The notes under the pieces: generated by a model
Seen by the model: the letters and a program-made list of their open reading frames with translations, nothing else
Told to the model about the DNA's origin: nothing
Databases searched by the model: none
Position numbers and translations under genes: made by a program
Part shown: positions 1-10,664 of the stretch, one piece after another
How positions within the stretch are numbered: position 1 is the first letter of the stretch
How the letters are laid out: every line of letters starts with the position of its first letter
Assembly: GCA_001414345.1 (NCBI GenBank)
Contig: LLCB01000057.1
Span: forward strand, 168,218 to 232,217
Direction: 5' to 3'
DNA: 64,000 nucleotides
Origin: Hymenoscyphus infarciens
Taxonomy: Eukaryota > Ascomycota > Leotiomycetes > Helotiales > Helotiaceae

Positions 1-1111
1 ACCAACCACTAAACTAATCAAGACCAAGTTATATAAAAAGAAGCGATAGGCAAAGCAAGAGAAGCATGAGGTTCTTAACGCCATCCCTATTCCCTACTAC
101 ATACTGGGATTTTGCTTTCCCTTCTCCTATTACTTCCCGCTTTACTCGTAGCCTGCCAAGAAAACTCCTACAATATGGCTCCCTTCAACATTCTAGGTAC
201 TATTGCTATAATAAATACTATTACAAGAACAACTACTATTAAACAACGAAGACTATACTTACCACACCTCTCCTCTCACCCCTCGCTACAACTGCGCATT
301 TACAAAGAAACGAAATCTTATCTCTCCTAGGCAACTCATGGGTACAAAGCCACCATAACCAACACCTATACACCCACCTAAAAACAATCAAGATAGGACA
401 CTCGGTGCTGGTGATATCTTACTAAATAATGCGGCTAAGAGAGAAATCTTTACTAGAGAGACTAACTTTTGCCTGGACTTAGATGATACGGAGTGACAAA
501 AAAAAGGCGACCATTTCTTCATAGGTGTTTCAATCGGTTTTAGATTGCTTGCCATAGTATCTGGATGTATTACTCTTATGTATACTGGCAGCGATCTCGT
601 AGGAATAAGCTTGGGCATTTTTGATATGTTTGGGAGAATAGAGTAGTGTTTTTAGTTCTGTTTTTCTCATTCGGAAATTTTATCCTGAGCGTTATTTCTC
701 TTGATGTCTCGGCAGTGTAAGGTTCTCTTGGAAATGCAAAGTCAAAAGGCTACTTCTTATGTACCGGCCCTCAACCCATTTTCCTCAAAAAAGCAAACAA
801 AGAACTCCAAACCACAACCCACTAATAGTTCACTAACAGTCCACTGATGAAAAGACGAAAACTTTCTAACAATCCTGGATTTCCTCTTAAAAAGACCTAT
901 ATACAAACTATGGCTAATTCCTAACCCACACTATCTCTTTATGATTCACACCATTTCAAAACCCCATTCACAAACTCAAAATGAAATAGCAAACCGGAAA
1001 ATATAAATACTCTCCACTCTGACCTCTTTTCCCTTTTTCTTTCGTAAATCTATTCAAAACTGCATCTCATACGCCGTCGAGTAACCCACCAAAGAACAAC
1101 AGGAGAACCGA
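1..1111. other. Non-coding or unassigned sequence at window start
   Basis: Ordinary base composition, unlike the AT-rich block that follows. A hydrophobic open stretch at 112-330 (+) begins with TTG rather than ATG, and the nearby ATG at 66 lies in a different frame, so no coherent gene can be built. A 76-codon minus-strand ORF at 388-618 starts with ATG but has no recognisable domain. The stretch may hold exons of a gene cut by the window edge, but I cannot support one. Confidence 0.4.
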
Positions 1112-1543
1112 ATGAAGGATGAAGTTCTCAAGCTCCCCCAACTTAGCACCTTCGGGGTTTTACTCCCCCTCCTCCTCTTCGTGGCAGTTGCTGAGAAAAA
1201 GGAAGATGACCAAGCTTACTTGACCATCCTGAGTACTATAACCACAACAAACACCAGAACCGTCCTGCCTACACCACTTCCACCGACCCTTGCCTCAACG
1301 CCAGTCAAAAAGAGAAACCTTCTCAATCCCCGGAAAGACATGCCCACCGGCATACCTATGGGCACATCATCACCAACAGCCTCAACAGCCCCAAAGGAGA
1401 CGAAGAAAGAGCCAGCGGTCAGCGCCGTCGAGATCATACTGTTTGTAGTCTTGGCAGTGGTTACTTTGCTTTTGGGTTATTTACTGTGGAGAAACCTCTT
1501 GCGAAAGAAGGCTTTGAATGAGGAGGGTTGGACTGGTTATTGA
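1112..1543 (+). CDS. Hypothetical type I single-pass membrane protein, 143 aa
   Basis: I do not recognise a family. What is visible: a real ATG start, a hydrophobic N-terminal stretch at about residues 13-27 that looks like a signal peptide with possible cleavage after an AVA motif, and a Ser/Thr/Pro-rich low-complexity middle (about 35-100). A strong transmembrane segment follows at about 104-126, then a short basic tail starting RKK. This is the layout of small fungal wall-facing membrane proteins, with a probably O-glycosylated ectodomain and a cytoplasmic tail. No intron is needed. The overlapping minus-strand ORF (1216-1437) is a shadow. Coding status rests on topology and composition only, so it could still be a chance ORF. 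Confidence 0.5.
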   Translation: MKDEVLKLPQLSTFGVLLPLLLFVAVAEKKEDDQAYLTILSTITTTNTRTVLPTPLPPTLASTPVKKRNLLNPRKDMPTGIPMGTSSPTASTAPKETKKEPAVSAVEIILFVVLAVVTLLLGYLLWRNLLRKKALNEEGWTGY

Positions 1544-1799
1544 AAGCGATATTAGTTGTTGAGTAGGTATTGGCGAGAGGTAAGGTGCTTGTGTGTTGGG
1601 AAATAATGGTTGGAAATTCGCTCTTATTTATAGACCCAATCTTAGGCGATGAATTTCACAAAGAAGGTTGTAACTTGACGTGAACCAGTAAGGTACTTGA
1701 AGATTGTAGAGTGTCTCGCAGGAGGAAGGACTTGCGAAGAAATGAGGGAAAATTGCTTGCAAGTTTGATAATTATCTAGACTAATCTACCTTAACTCAC

Positions 1800-1945
1800 A
1801 ACATCTCCGACCTTCTTTCCTCCTTTCTCTTCTTCTCTCCATTCCTCTTTCACCCCCCTCTCACTTCACAACTTATTCACCAATTACCGCCTATATCCCC
1901 ACTATCTCTCTTCCTCACCTCCCTCTCACACCTCACAACCACAAA
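1800..1945 (+). promoter_or_regulatory. Pyrimidine-rich leader upstream of the 1946 ORF
   Basis: About 140 bases are dominated by C and T on the plus strand (cctcctttctcttcttctct and similar), ending directly before the ATG at 1946. Pyrimidine-rich tracts of this kind are common in filamentous fungal promoters and 5' untranslated regions. This is the main reason for giving the following small ORF any weight. Confidence 0.35.
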
Positions 1946-2197
1946 ATGTCACTCACCTGCCGATCCCCTCTCAAGCCACTCCTCAAACCCCTATTCTACA
2001 TCCTCCTTCTTCTAACAATACTCCTCGTCCACACCATGATAATCTACTCAGCAAGATTCCTCAGTTTCCCCAGCAGTCCAGCGCAAACCGGTTTTCTAGC
2101 AAGAGGTTCCAATAGCAGGTCACTCGGGATACGGAGACCGATGCCTATCAAAGGAAGGGAGGAGGAGACGAAAAAATGGTGTGTATATAGTGGGTAG
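1946..2197 (+). CDS. Hypothetical small membrane protein, 83 aa
   Basis: An ATG-started ORF preceded by a pyrimidine-rich leader. Residues about 16-38 form one hydrophobic helix (LFYILLLLTILLVH), followed by a basic, polar C-terminal half. The composition fits a signal-anchored type II membrane protein, but there is no family resemblance I can name. It ends only about 60 bases before composition collapses into RIP-mutated AT-rich DNA, so the 3' end of a longer gene could have been lost. The antisense ORF at 2044-2238 is a shadow. Confidence 0.35.
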   Translation: MSLTCRSPLKPLLKPLFYILLLLTILLVHTMIIYSARFLSFPSSPAQTGFLARGSNSRSLGIRRPMPIKGREEETKKWCVYSG

Positions 2198-2259
2198 GGG
2201 AAGGGGAAGAGAACGAGGATAAGGAAGAAAACGAACAAGATATATATAGCTTCATATAT

Positions 2260-2824
2260 TAAGAAAGTAAGAAATCAGCGTCGAGGAAATAAACCACTAA
2301 GAGCCTCTAATTTAGAAAATCCTAGAGATTCTTACTAGGACAGAAAAGGTGTCGGAATTTGTCCTCTTAGAAAAGAGTCTTAAATTTAATATAAAACTAT
2401 AATATAGTAACTGAATAAATATAGCTTTATTATATTATTAGTTATGTAGTTAGAGATCTTTCTAGGTTTTTTCCGAGCTCTTTTAAAGATATTATTCTAG
2501 TAAAAGTAGAGTAAGTATAGCACCGAGTATAAATTCCGACGTTTTTTCCGTCTCTATAGAGCTACTCTATAAAAGAAAAACAAAACAACTTCTACAACTT
2601 GCGCTAGTGCTTCCTTATACACTGCCTGAGAAATATACGCGTCGAGAAATAGCGGGGTTAGTAATACACGAGGTAATTCTCGAGGTTATATAACTCGCCT
2701 CGTTAGCAAAGTAGTACATGTGCTACTATAAGAACTTAAATCATTCTCTTAATAAACTTCTATTTATAAAGTATTTCAAGCATAGTAATCGAGAGAGGTT
2801 ACGAAAGAAAATACAATAGTAGCT
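2260..2824. other. AT-rich RIP-mutated sequence, no gene seen
   Basis: Composition changes sharply here. CpA and TpG become very rare while TpA is abundant, and stop codons appear in all frames. No domain or repeat end was recognised. It is probably a decayed transposon fragment bordering the MITE that starts at 2827. Confidence 0.6.
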
Positions 2825-2826
2825 TA

Positions 2827-3509
2827 TCTCTTTAGTTATCTTTATACTCTACGTGATTTAGTAGAACGCGGTTCTAATCTTATATTTCTAGCTCTAATAC
2901 GACTAAATATTTAAATCATTATCTTATTCTTTAAACCCTACTAAAGTATATAACGATATAGAAATTTAATAATAATTTACCTATAATCTTATATTTAAAA
3001 AGCTCTTTTAAAAAAAGAATTATTTTAGTATAAGTTAGCTTACTTCTACTACTTCTACTACTTCTACCACTTCTACTACTACTTTTATACTCTTTTATAC
3101 TTCTTTTTAATTAATATACCTTCTCTAGAATAGCGTGAGACTAATACTACTCCTCGTATAAAAAAGTCTACTAAAAGAGTAAAAGCTACTAAAAAAGTCC
3201 TTAAAAAGGCCTCTTAAGTACGCTCTATAGACGTGTTTCTTAACTAGAAAGAATTCTATAAGATAGAAGTTATTAAGAGAGTAAGAGAGATTAAATAAAG
3301 AGGTAGAAAGAGGCGTACCTCTACTATATATAGAGTAAGTATAAATAGCTTTAATTCAGATTTTAATATCTTAGTACTTCTAAACTAGCTTAGTAATATT
3401 ATAGTTTAAAGCTACCTAGATTTTAGTCTAAAACTACTCTAAATAAGAGTAGTTTTAAACCAGACTACTAAACGCGTCTATACGTAGAGTATAAGAATAA
3501 CTAAAGAGA
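2827..3509 (+). mobile_element. MITE copy 1 (TA-flanked, TIR), 683 bp
   Basis: The element starts TCTCTTTAGTTAT and ends with the near-complement ATAACTAAAGAGA; the inverted termini extend about 28 bp with a few mismatches. It is flanked on both sides by the dinucleotide TA (2825-2826 and 3510-3511), the target duplication of Tc1/mariner-type elements. A related copy lies at 5157-5825 in the opposite orientation and matches over the whole length. Inside there is a run of cttctac triplet repeats at about 3050-3085 and no transposase remnant, so it is non-autonomous. Differences between the copies are mostly transitions, as expected from RIP. Confidence 0.75.
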
Positions 3510-3511
3510 TA

Positions 3512-4012
3512 AAGCTTATTATATAGTTACGAGTCTCGAGTAAGCTATAAGTAACTACGTTTTAAATTTCCTAGTCTCTTAGTACTAGCTAAATATTTTC
3601 TTTTAGCTTAGATAAACTCTACTATTTTTACTTATAAATATATAATAAGTACTCTTAGTTATAAATAACTTCTATACTAATTTAAAAGATAGAAAAGTAT
3701 AACTAGAATAAGTAGATCTATACTTAGTTTAAGTCTTTTCTCTTTCTAATATCTAATAATATTTTAATAATAAGCTACTTAGTCTATTCTATTCTAACTT
3801 CTAGAATAGAATAGAATAGGAAATTTAAAAGACTAATAAGTAAACTATATAATAAAGCGTAAGTTATAAGTAATAGAGAGATAACTTATACTAGGCTAAG
3901 AGTACTAATAAGCTATAGAAAAAGCTATTTAGCTAGCGACCTAAAATTCCTCTATTAGCGCTTATAACTAATAGTTAAAAGTTAAATAATCTCTATTATA
4001 ATTAAAAACTAT
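3512..4012. other. AT-rich RIP-mutated spacer between MITE and retroelement
   Basis: No domain, repeat or terminal structure recognised. A local palindromic run of tagaatagaatagaat sits at about 3783-3830. It is likely a remnant of the older sequence into which the neighbouring elements inserted. Confidence 0.5.
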
Positions 4013-4166
4013 AATAGAAAGGGTTTATAGTGAATTAAGGAATTAGCTTAATAAGTAGAGAGAAGATATATATATGTCTCCTCTTATACTAAGTAAACCT
4101 CTATTCTACTAATAATACTTTCTATCGCTTTTGATATCTTTTTTAGTATTAAGCTCTTTTTTAACT
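4013..4166 (+). repeat. Split direct repeat A1 of the YR retroelement (154 bp)
   Basis: Matches 9644-9797 over 154 bp without indels. The roughly nine differences are all transitions (G/A or C/T). It lies directly upstream of the probable gag start (ATG near 4193) and marks the 5' end of the element. Confidence 0.8.
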
Positions 4167-4192
4167 TAATAACACTCTTATTTATCTATCGA

Positions 4193-6535
4193 GGATGCCT
4201 CTAAAGCGTAGTAAATAAGTTACTTATAAGAGCGTTATTACTAAGGCTAGTAATAGAGCTACTAAGGTGCTCTAAGCTTAACTAGTAGAAGATAATATCA
4301 AAGATAATAAGCGTAATAGATAAGTTAGTAAAGTACGCTATAATACTTAAGTAGCTATATAAGCACGATATACCGCCTAGAACGCTACTACTAATTAAGG
4401 TAATACTATAAATAGCGCTTACTATCTAGTCTATTAAAGAAGATAAATATAGTAGAACTAGGGTTAAGCTTAAGATAGTAATAGAATAGACTTCTACTTA
4501 CGAGGTAGAGGCGATAGCAACAGCGATAGTAATAATAATAACGACGATAGTATTAATAAACCCCTTCTCTAAGACTCTATCTAAGTAAATAGGCTAGCTA
4601 ATAATCTACTAAATAGCTCTCTCCTCTTTTAAGGCAACTAATACCTCTAAGTTAATAGATATATAGGTAGATATAATAGTAGATACTAAGGTTATATAAG
4701 AGGACTATTTAATAGAGAATACTCTTAGAGCTTTATCTCTAGATATTCTTAGAGATACTCTTAGAGCTTCTTTTAAAGTAACTTTGGTTAAGATAACTTT
4801 AGTATAGAATACTCTAACTTTTAGAGCCTTTAGGGTTTTTAGAGCTACTTATAGGCTAATTTTAGTATAGGATACCTTTATAACTTTAGCGCTACTGCTT
4901 AGAGTAACCTAGTAGGAGTCCTAGAGCTTAGCTAAGGTAATTAAGGTAATATTACTATACTAGTAGTTGCTAATTAAAGAGTAGATTAATAATTTAATAT
5001 ACTAGAGAGAGAGATAGTATATACTAATAATACTTAATAAGCTAACCTCTCTTCTTATTAAGAAGTGCTATTAATAAGTAAAGAGATTAATCTAAGAGAG
5101 AATCTATTAAGAGGAATATTAGTAGTAAATAATAATAGTAAGAATATTCTCTCTTATCTCTTTAGTTATTCTTATACCCTATATATAGACGCGTTTAGTA
5201 GTCTGGTTTAAAACTACTCTTATTTAAGATAGTTTTAGACTAAAATCTAGGTAGCTTTGAACTACGATGCTACTAAGCTAGTTTAGGAGTATATTAAAGC
5301 TATTTATACTTACTCTATATGTTTCTACCTCTTTATTTAATATCTCTTACTATCTTTTATAACTTTTATCTTATAGAATTCTTTCTAGTTAAGAAATACG
5401 TCTACGAGGCGTACTTAAGAGGCCTTCTTTTTAGTAGCTTTTAAGGCTCTTTTAGTAGACTTTTTAGTACTAGGAGTAGTATTAGCCTTACGCTAGCCTA
5501 GAGAAGGTATATTAATTAAAAAGAAGGATAAAAGAGTATAAAAGAGGTAGTAGAAGTGGTAGAAGTAGTAGAAGTAGATAGAGGAAACTTAGCTTATATA
5601 CTTATATTATAAGCTAACTTACGCTGAAATAATGATTTTTTTAGTAGAGCTTTTTAAATATAAGATTATAAGTAAATTATTATTTAATTTCTATATTATT
5701 ATATACTTTAGTAGGGTTTAAAGAATAAGATAATGATTTAAATATTTAGTTATATTAGAGCTAGAAATATAAGATTAGAACCGCGTTCTACTAAATCACG
5801 TAAGGTATAAGAATAACTAAAGAGATATACTTAGTATAATCGATAGCCTCTTCTTAGAGTATAAGAAGTACTTAATATAAATCGCGCGAGGTATATTTAA
5901 GCTAAGAGATCTCTACTACTTAGACGATAATATCTCTTTAATTAATAATAATAAAAGTACTATCTCCTTTAATAAAGAAGCTAATATATTAAATATTAGA
6001 GTAAAGAAGACGCTAAAGGTTTTTAGATCTAATACTACTAAGTAGTCTTATTACTTTCTAGTATATACTATATATATAATCTCCTTATTTAATAAGAGTA
6101 TCTACGTTTAACTTAATAACTTTAACCGTAGAATTATAAGCTTAGCTAAGGATTATACCTAGGTAGAGGTAATCTAATTAGTACTATTTTAGTAGGAAAA
6201 GGTAGTTAGTAGAGGCGGATTAAAAAGAGTAGAATTATAGAAGATATCTAAGAGTATAATCGCTTAATACTATTAGATAAGAAGACTAGGCTATAGTAGT
6301 AGTAGAGAAGGAAGAGAGAGTTATTAAAGTCGTAATCGAGATAATAACGTCTCTTTATAAACATACTTTAAGGTAAGTAAACTAGGAGGTTATAAAGACT
6401 TAAATTATACTTAAATCTATCTATAAAAGAAGAATAATAAGAGTAATAAGAAGAAGATAAGAAAGAGCTAAGAAGCTAGTATAAGAGAGACGATGAATAT
6501 AGACTATAATAGTACTAATAAAGATCTTTTACTCT
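4193..6535 (+). pseudogene. gag-like region of the YR retroelement, RIP-degraded and MITE-interrupted
   Basis: The frame opens at an ATG about 27 bases after repeat A1 (MPLKRSK then stops) and reads as a polar, basic then acidic chain with TAA/TAG where Gln codons would fit. The MITE at 5157-5825 splits it. After the MITE, about 5990-6260 translates into a chain containing YTIYIISLF and LNNFNRRIISLAKDYT, resembling a gag core, and about 6400-6480 is Lys/Arg-rich as in nucleic-acid-binding gag tails. No zinc knuckle is seen. Assignment as gag rests on position ahead of the RT and composition, so it is less certain than the RT and recombinase. Confidence 0.5.
5157..5825 (-). mobile_element. MITE copy 2 (TA-flanked, TIR), 669 bp, inside the retroelement
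   Basis: An inverted copy of 2827-3509. It starts TCTCTTTAGTTAT and ends ATAACTAAAGAGA, again with TA on each side (5155-5156 and 5826-5827). The diagnostic triplet repeats read gtagaag here, the complement of copy 1. Its position inside the gag-like region shows it inserted after the YR retroelement was in place. No transposase is present, so it was mobilised in trans. Confidence 0.75.
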
Positions 6536-6539
6536 AATT

Positions 6540-8100
6540 TATATCTTCTTATCCGTACTCTCCTATATCTATTTAATCGAATACTATAGTATTCTTCTAT
6601 TTATATAATATATTAAAACCGCTACTAGATATATTACCTTCTCTATTATCTTCTAAAGTATAGAAGGCGTTATTACTCTAATATTCTAATCGTTTACTCT
6701 TAGAAAATATTAATAATATACTTTAATTTAGAGTACTAATTAGGTATAAGAGCCTAGAAGTTTTATATATATTAAAGAACCTCTTATTAGCTACTAAATT
6801 TAATAAGCTTTTGACTTTAAAAGTAAGAGACGATTTAAAAGCTAGCTTAATTAAGGAAGTTAATCTATGCTAGAAGGTACCTTTTATAGCTTCTTTACTT
6901 AGTTTTATACCTAAACTAAAGCCTAATAGTAATCGATGTTAAATATACTATTTATTCTATCTTAAAGGCTACTTAATAAATTATTATATATTAGACAAAT
7001 ATACGTATCTAAAGTACGTCTCCTTCTAGGAGGTATTAGCTATAGTATAAGAAGCTAGCTAAGAGTATATAATACTTAAAAGAGATATATCTAATACTTT
7101 TTAAATAGTACTAATTATACTATAAATATACTAGCTTTTAAGTTTCTAATAGAAAGAGATTTATTACACTTATATAGTACTATCTTTTAGCCTTGCTATA
7201 GTACTATTTATCTTTAATATCTTTATAGAAGCTCTTAAATAAATAATATAGTTATATTTAGAGTAGTATATTATAAGCTACTATTTAGATAACAAGTTTA
7301 CTATATTTAAAGCTATTAAAGCTACGCTTTAATTCCTTAAAGAATAAGCTATAAAGTATAGAACTCTTATACAAATATTAAGTATACTAATTAATAATAA
7401 AAAGAGCGTCTAAGGTATACTCTTAGAAGTAATAAGGTATCTAATAGATACCGTCGCTTTTAAGACCTTTATACTACTAGAAAAGCTAGCTAAAATAAAG
7501 CTTAAGATATACTAATTTATTAACTATAAGAGTATCACTTATAACGAGCTCGAATTACTTACTAGCCTCTTATCTTTTTACACCTTTATAATATAATTAG
7601 GCTAGGCCTTTTACTATAACTTCTAGACATTTATATATATATAGCCTAACTACGTACCTTATATAGAAAGGAAGCGCCTTTTAAAGGAAGTCTAGAAGAA
7701 CCTTAGATAGTAGAATAAGATATTATTATAGTTTAATAATATATACTTCTTTAATAATATCTGCTTATATATATATACCTTTTTTATAATACTTCTATTA
7801 AAGGCCTAGAGGCCTTCTTTTTAGAAATAGATAATCTAAGATATATTTAGTAAGAATATATATATACGCTACTAAAAGAATACGCTCTTTAGTTACTTCT
7901 TCTAAAAATTAGAAAAGACTCTTAATTTAATATAAATATCTTTAAGATTAAGATAATAAGAATATCCTTTAAATAATAGAAGGAGATATAAGTAATAAAG
8001 AAGGTAATTATCTATATAAATAATACTACTATATAGATTAAACTTCTTAAATAGTTCTTAAGATACCTTTACTGAAATCGCCTTTTATAAGCTACTTTAC
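6540..8100 (+). pseudogene. Reverse transcriptase / RNase H region of the YR retroelement, RIP-degraded
   Basis: Reading through TAA/TAG stops, 6898-7300 gives the ordered RT motifs: a PKLKPNSNR segment, LKYVSF, LKRDISNTF (7075-7101; the first catalytic Asp is kept), LSFSLAIVLFIFN (about 7189-7230, equivalent to LPFG..TAP..F), and YYLDNKF at about 7279-7299 where YLDDF is expected. The second Asp of the YxDD box is Asn, a G-to-A change typical of RIP. About 7375-7720 continues with a dKS..G..LEV..YLIDT region and an LTSLLSF segment like the RT-connection/RNase H region of gypsy-like and DIRS-like elements. It cannot be active. Assignment as RT is secure from motif order; the RNase H limits are approximate. 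Confidence 0.8.
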
Positions 8101-8299
8101 ACCTAGCTACCTAATATAATATTAATATATAATTAGAGTATATACTAGAAGTAGATAATATCTTAATAAATACTCTCTTATATAATTTATATAAAATAGT
8201 AGCTAATTAGTATCTATACTAGTAGTCTCTCGATTTAATAATCTCTTTCTTAATTACCTTAAATACGTAAAAGACAAAGTTAAGATATCTAAGATATAT

Positions 8300-9310
8300 A
8301 TAAGACTCCTTTATTATAGCCTCTTACTAAATACTTAAAAGGTATATAATATATATATATATACTCTTTTAAGAGGTTCTAGGTTAAGAGACTCTAGTAA
8401 CTATAGCTAGCGACGACTTTAGCACTTTATAAGTAGGCTTTAAGAAGAGTATATAGAGGGATTAGTTAAGGACTTTTAAAAGCAGACTCTATATAAATTA
8501 GCCTTTCTATAATTCGATTAATATACGTAGAGTATAACCTAGATCTAAAGCTATTCAAGTCTCTGCTTTTAGAACGAATTATAATAGACGTTTAAGTAAT
8601 ATAGAGCTCTTATAAGAAGAAGAAGATAGAGCTTTTATTAATAGTATAATTATACTAGATTACCTTTTAAGCTTTAGAGGCTAGGCCTTAAGTCCTATAA
8701 CTAAGATAGATTAATAGCCTTAACTTTAAAGCTATATTTAAGCTAGCTTTTATAGGATTTCTTTATATAATAGAGATTATATATAAAGATACTAATTTAG
8801 CTAACTATAGAGTATTTATATATATATACCTCTAATAACGAGACGTTACTTTTACTAAGAAAGACGAATATATAATTATATACTTATAATTAAGTAAGTT
8901 AGACTATAAGTATATAGAGGTAGAGATATTAGTATTAGGTATAGAATTACCTATATACTCTATAGTAGCACTTTAAGTACTATTTACTTTTAATCTTTAA
9001 TCTTCTATAATACTACTCTTTTACTAGAAAGGCGGCTTCTTTATAAGAAACTAATATCTTAGCTCTTTACGCCACCGTCTCTGAATAGTTAGCGTTAGTA
9101 ATAGTATATTATATTTAAAGCATAGTCTATATAAAGACGCTATGTAATATACTTCTAATAATAGAGTATTAGATATAGATATTTAGATACTTAGAAAGTA
9201 GACTTTAAATACTTTTAAGAGATACTTTACTCTAAGCTATTAGAAGCGATACCTTTTAAATAAGCGCTTTTTAATAAGTAGAGCTCTCTCTCTCCTAGCC
9301 TAGTAGGCTT
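8300..9310 (+). pseudogene. Tyrosine recombinase region of the YR retroelement, RIP-degraded
   Basis: About 8735-8790 reads FKLAFIGFLYIIEIIYK, matching the fungal Crypton/DIRS-type recombinase core, with the catalytic Arg after GFL replaced. It continues with RRDVTFTK-like sequence at about 8836-8860, an LSKLD segment, IVALQVLF, then SSLRHRL (about 9055-9080). The box II equivalent KHSLYKDA at 9118-9141 retains His (9121-9123), while the expected Arg of H-x-x-R has become Lys or Tyr. The motif NTFKRYF supplies the presumed nucleophile Tyr at 9223-9225, in frame with the His. In YR retroelements this enzyme integrates circular cDNA without target duplication. Several catalytic positions are lost, so it is inactive. 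Confidence 0.8.
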
Positions 9311-9470
9311 TAAAAGACCTCTATAGCTAGTAGATAGTATATTCTCTATTATAACTACGTTACTTTACTATTTATACTACTTATAGTCCTTTTTGCTTTT
9401 AAAAAGCCTTTTTCTTTCTTATATTTATAATAGCTTCTCTTTAATTAGTTAAGTAACCTTATTTAAGATA

Positions 9471-9645
9471 GCTAATAGTACTTACTCTTTTTACTCTTAT
9501 ATTAGTAAGATACTTAAAGAGCCTTCTAATTAGTCTAAAAAGAAGGTATATAAGAGAGTATAAAGTAAGATACTAGAAGCTAGCTAGTAAATATAGAAAT
9601 TCTTAAAATAGCTTTAAATACGTATATATAATAAAAAGTAATAAA
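9471..9645 (+). repeat. Split direct repeat B1 of the YR retroelement (175 bp)
   Basis: Matches 9873-10047 over 175 bp without indels, with only transitions as differences. It follows the recombinase region and runs directly into A2, giving the B1-A2-B2 3' arrangement. Confidence 0.8.
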
Positions 9646-9797
9646 TAGAAAGAGTTTATAGTAAATTAAGGAATTAGCTTAATAAGTAGAGAGAAGGTAT
9701 ATATATACCTCCTCTTATACTAAGTAAACCTCTATTCTACTAATAATACTTTCTATTACTTTTAACGTCTTTTTTAGTATTAAGCTCTTTTTTAACT
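9644..9797 (+). repeat. Split direct repeat A2 of the YR retroelement (154 bp)
   Basis: Second copy of A1 (4013-4166), sandwiched between B1 and B2. In Ngaro-like elements this internal A2/B1 junction is used to rebuild the ends during reverse transcription through a circular intermediate. Confidence 0.8.
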
Positions 9798-9872
9798 CTA
9801 CTCTTATACCTCTTCGTAATACGCTTACTAAGATTAGTTAGTACTTTTTTAGCCTCTTAAATAAGTATAATA

Positions 9873-10047
9873 GCTAATAGTACTTACTTTTTTTACTCTT
9901 ATATTAGTAAGATACTTAAAGAGCCTTCTAATTAGCTTAAAAAGAAGATATATAAGAGAGTATAGAGTAAGATACTAGAAGCTAGCTAGCAAATACAGAA
10001 ATTCTCAAAATAGCCTTAAATACGTATATATAACGAAAAGTAATAAA
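9873..10047 (+). repeat. Split direct repeat B2 of the YR retroelement (175 bp)
   Basis: Second copy of B1 and the presumed 3' terminus of the element. It is separated from A2 by about 75 bases that are not repeated at the 5' end. Confidence 0.8.
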
Positions 10048-10373
10048 ATATAATTAACCTAGAAAAAACATAGACTAGTTTAAAAAAACCTATCTTAAAT
10101 CCTTCGTTCTATACTACTCTTTATATATTTAGAGAAAGTAGAATAGTAACTAAGTAGTAGAAGAAATTAAGATACTAAATAAATACTAATATATAGACTA
10201 GTAAGTAGTCTCTAGAGAAAGTATTATCGAGGTTATTTCTTCTCTTACTTACCTTCGAGTTTACTACGATACTATATATATACTAGACGTACTCTCTCTC
10301 TCTCTCTCTATAGACTAAATAAAAGATAGTAAACTAGCGACTTTACGAAACCTATAACGTTAAAGAATATAAT
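10048..10373. other. AT-rich RIP-mutated spacer
   Basis: No gene or repeat end recognised. A (CT)n run of about 20 bases occurs at 10289-10309. Confidence 0.5.
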
Positions 10374-10664
10374 TATAATAGTATGAAATATATACTATAG
10401 GAGAAGAGGTATATAAGAGTGCGTTCGAGACTAAATAACGTATATAAATACTAGGTACTAATATAGAAGAAAAGGAAAAACTATCTCTCTTCTACTTTAG
10501 AAGTAGGCTACTATATATAAGAGGTTCGGACAAAAGAGTCTAAAACCGACTAACGTTATATATTACCTACGTAACCTTTCTAAAATAGATAATATAAGAT
10601 AATAACTACTGAAACCTTATATATAGTAGGTACTTCTAGCTATCTAGGATAGTATACTATTATA
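10374..10664 (+). repeat. 291 bp direct repeat, copy 1 (LTR or MITE)
   Basis: Matches 12456-12746 at the same length, with differences that are mainly transitions. Each copy begins TATAATAGTAT and ends ATACTATTATA, a perfect 11 bp inverted terminus. Two such copies in the same orientation about 1.8 kb apart could be LTRs of a non-autonomous retroelement or two insertions of one MITE. No TG...CA end is evident, which slightly favours a MITE or RIP-altered LTR ends. Confidence 0.7.

Larger units (their letters stand above)
4013..10047 (+). mobile_element. Degraded tyrosine-recombinase retrotransposon, Ngaro/PAT-like (split direct repeats)
   Basis: Two repeat pairs occur in the order A1 (4013-4166), internal region, B1 (9471-9645), A2 (9644-9797), B2 (9873-10047). 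This split-direct-repeat order is the hallmark of Ngaro/PAT-type YR retrotransposons and is unlike LTRs. The plus-strand interior carries, in order, a gag-like region, a reverse transcriptase with a YLDD-like box mutated to YLDN, an RNase H-like stretch, and a tyrosine recombinase with an H-x-x-R-like motif and terminal Tyr. Stops are mainly TAA/TAG where Gln or Trp codons would fit, and repeat differences are transitions, both typical of RIP. A 669 bp MITE interrupts the gag region. Without it the element is about 5.4 kb. The family name is inference from architecture. Confidence 0.75.

Noticed and set aside
388..618. 76-codon minus-strand ORF
   Set aside because: No domain, signal or splice-supported extension; it cannot be told from chance.
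5157..5825. Reading 2827-3509 and 5157-5825 as the two ends of one large TIR element
   Set aside because: Each copy has its own inverted termini and its own TA duplication, so they are two separate small elements in opposite orientation.
9471..10047. Interpreting B1 and B2 as LTRs of a short element
   Set aside because: A2 lies between them and its partner A1 lies 5.5 kb upstream, which fits split direct repeats and not an LTR pair.
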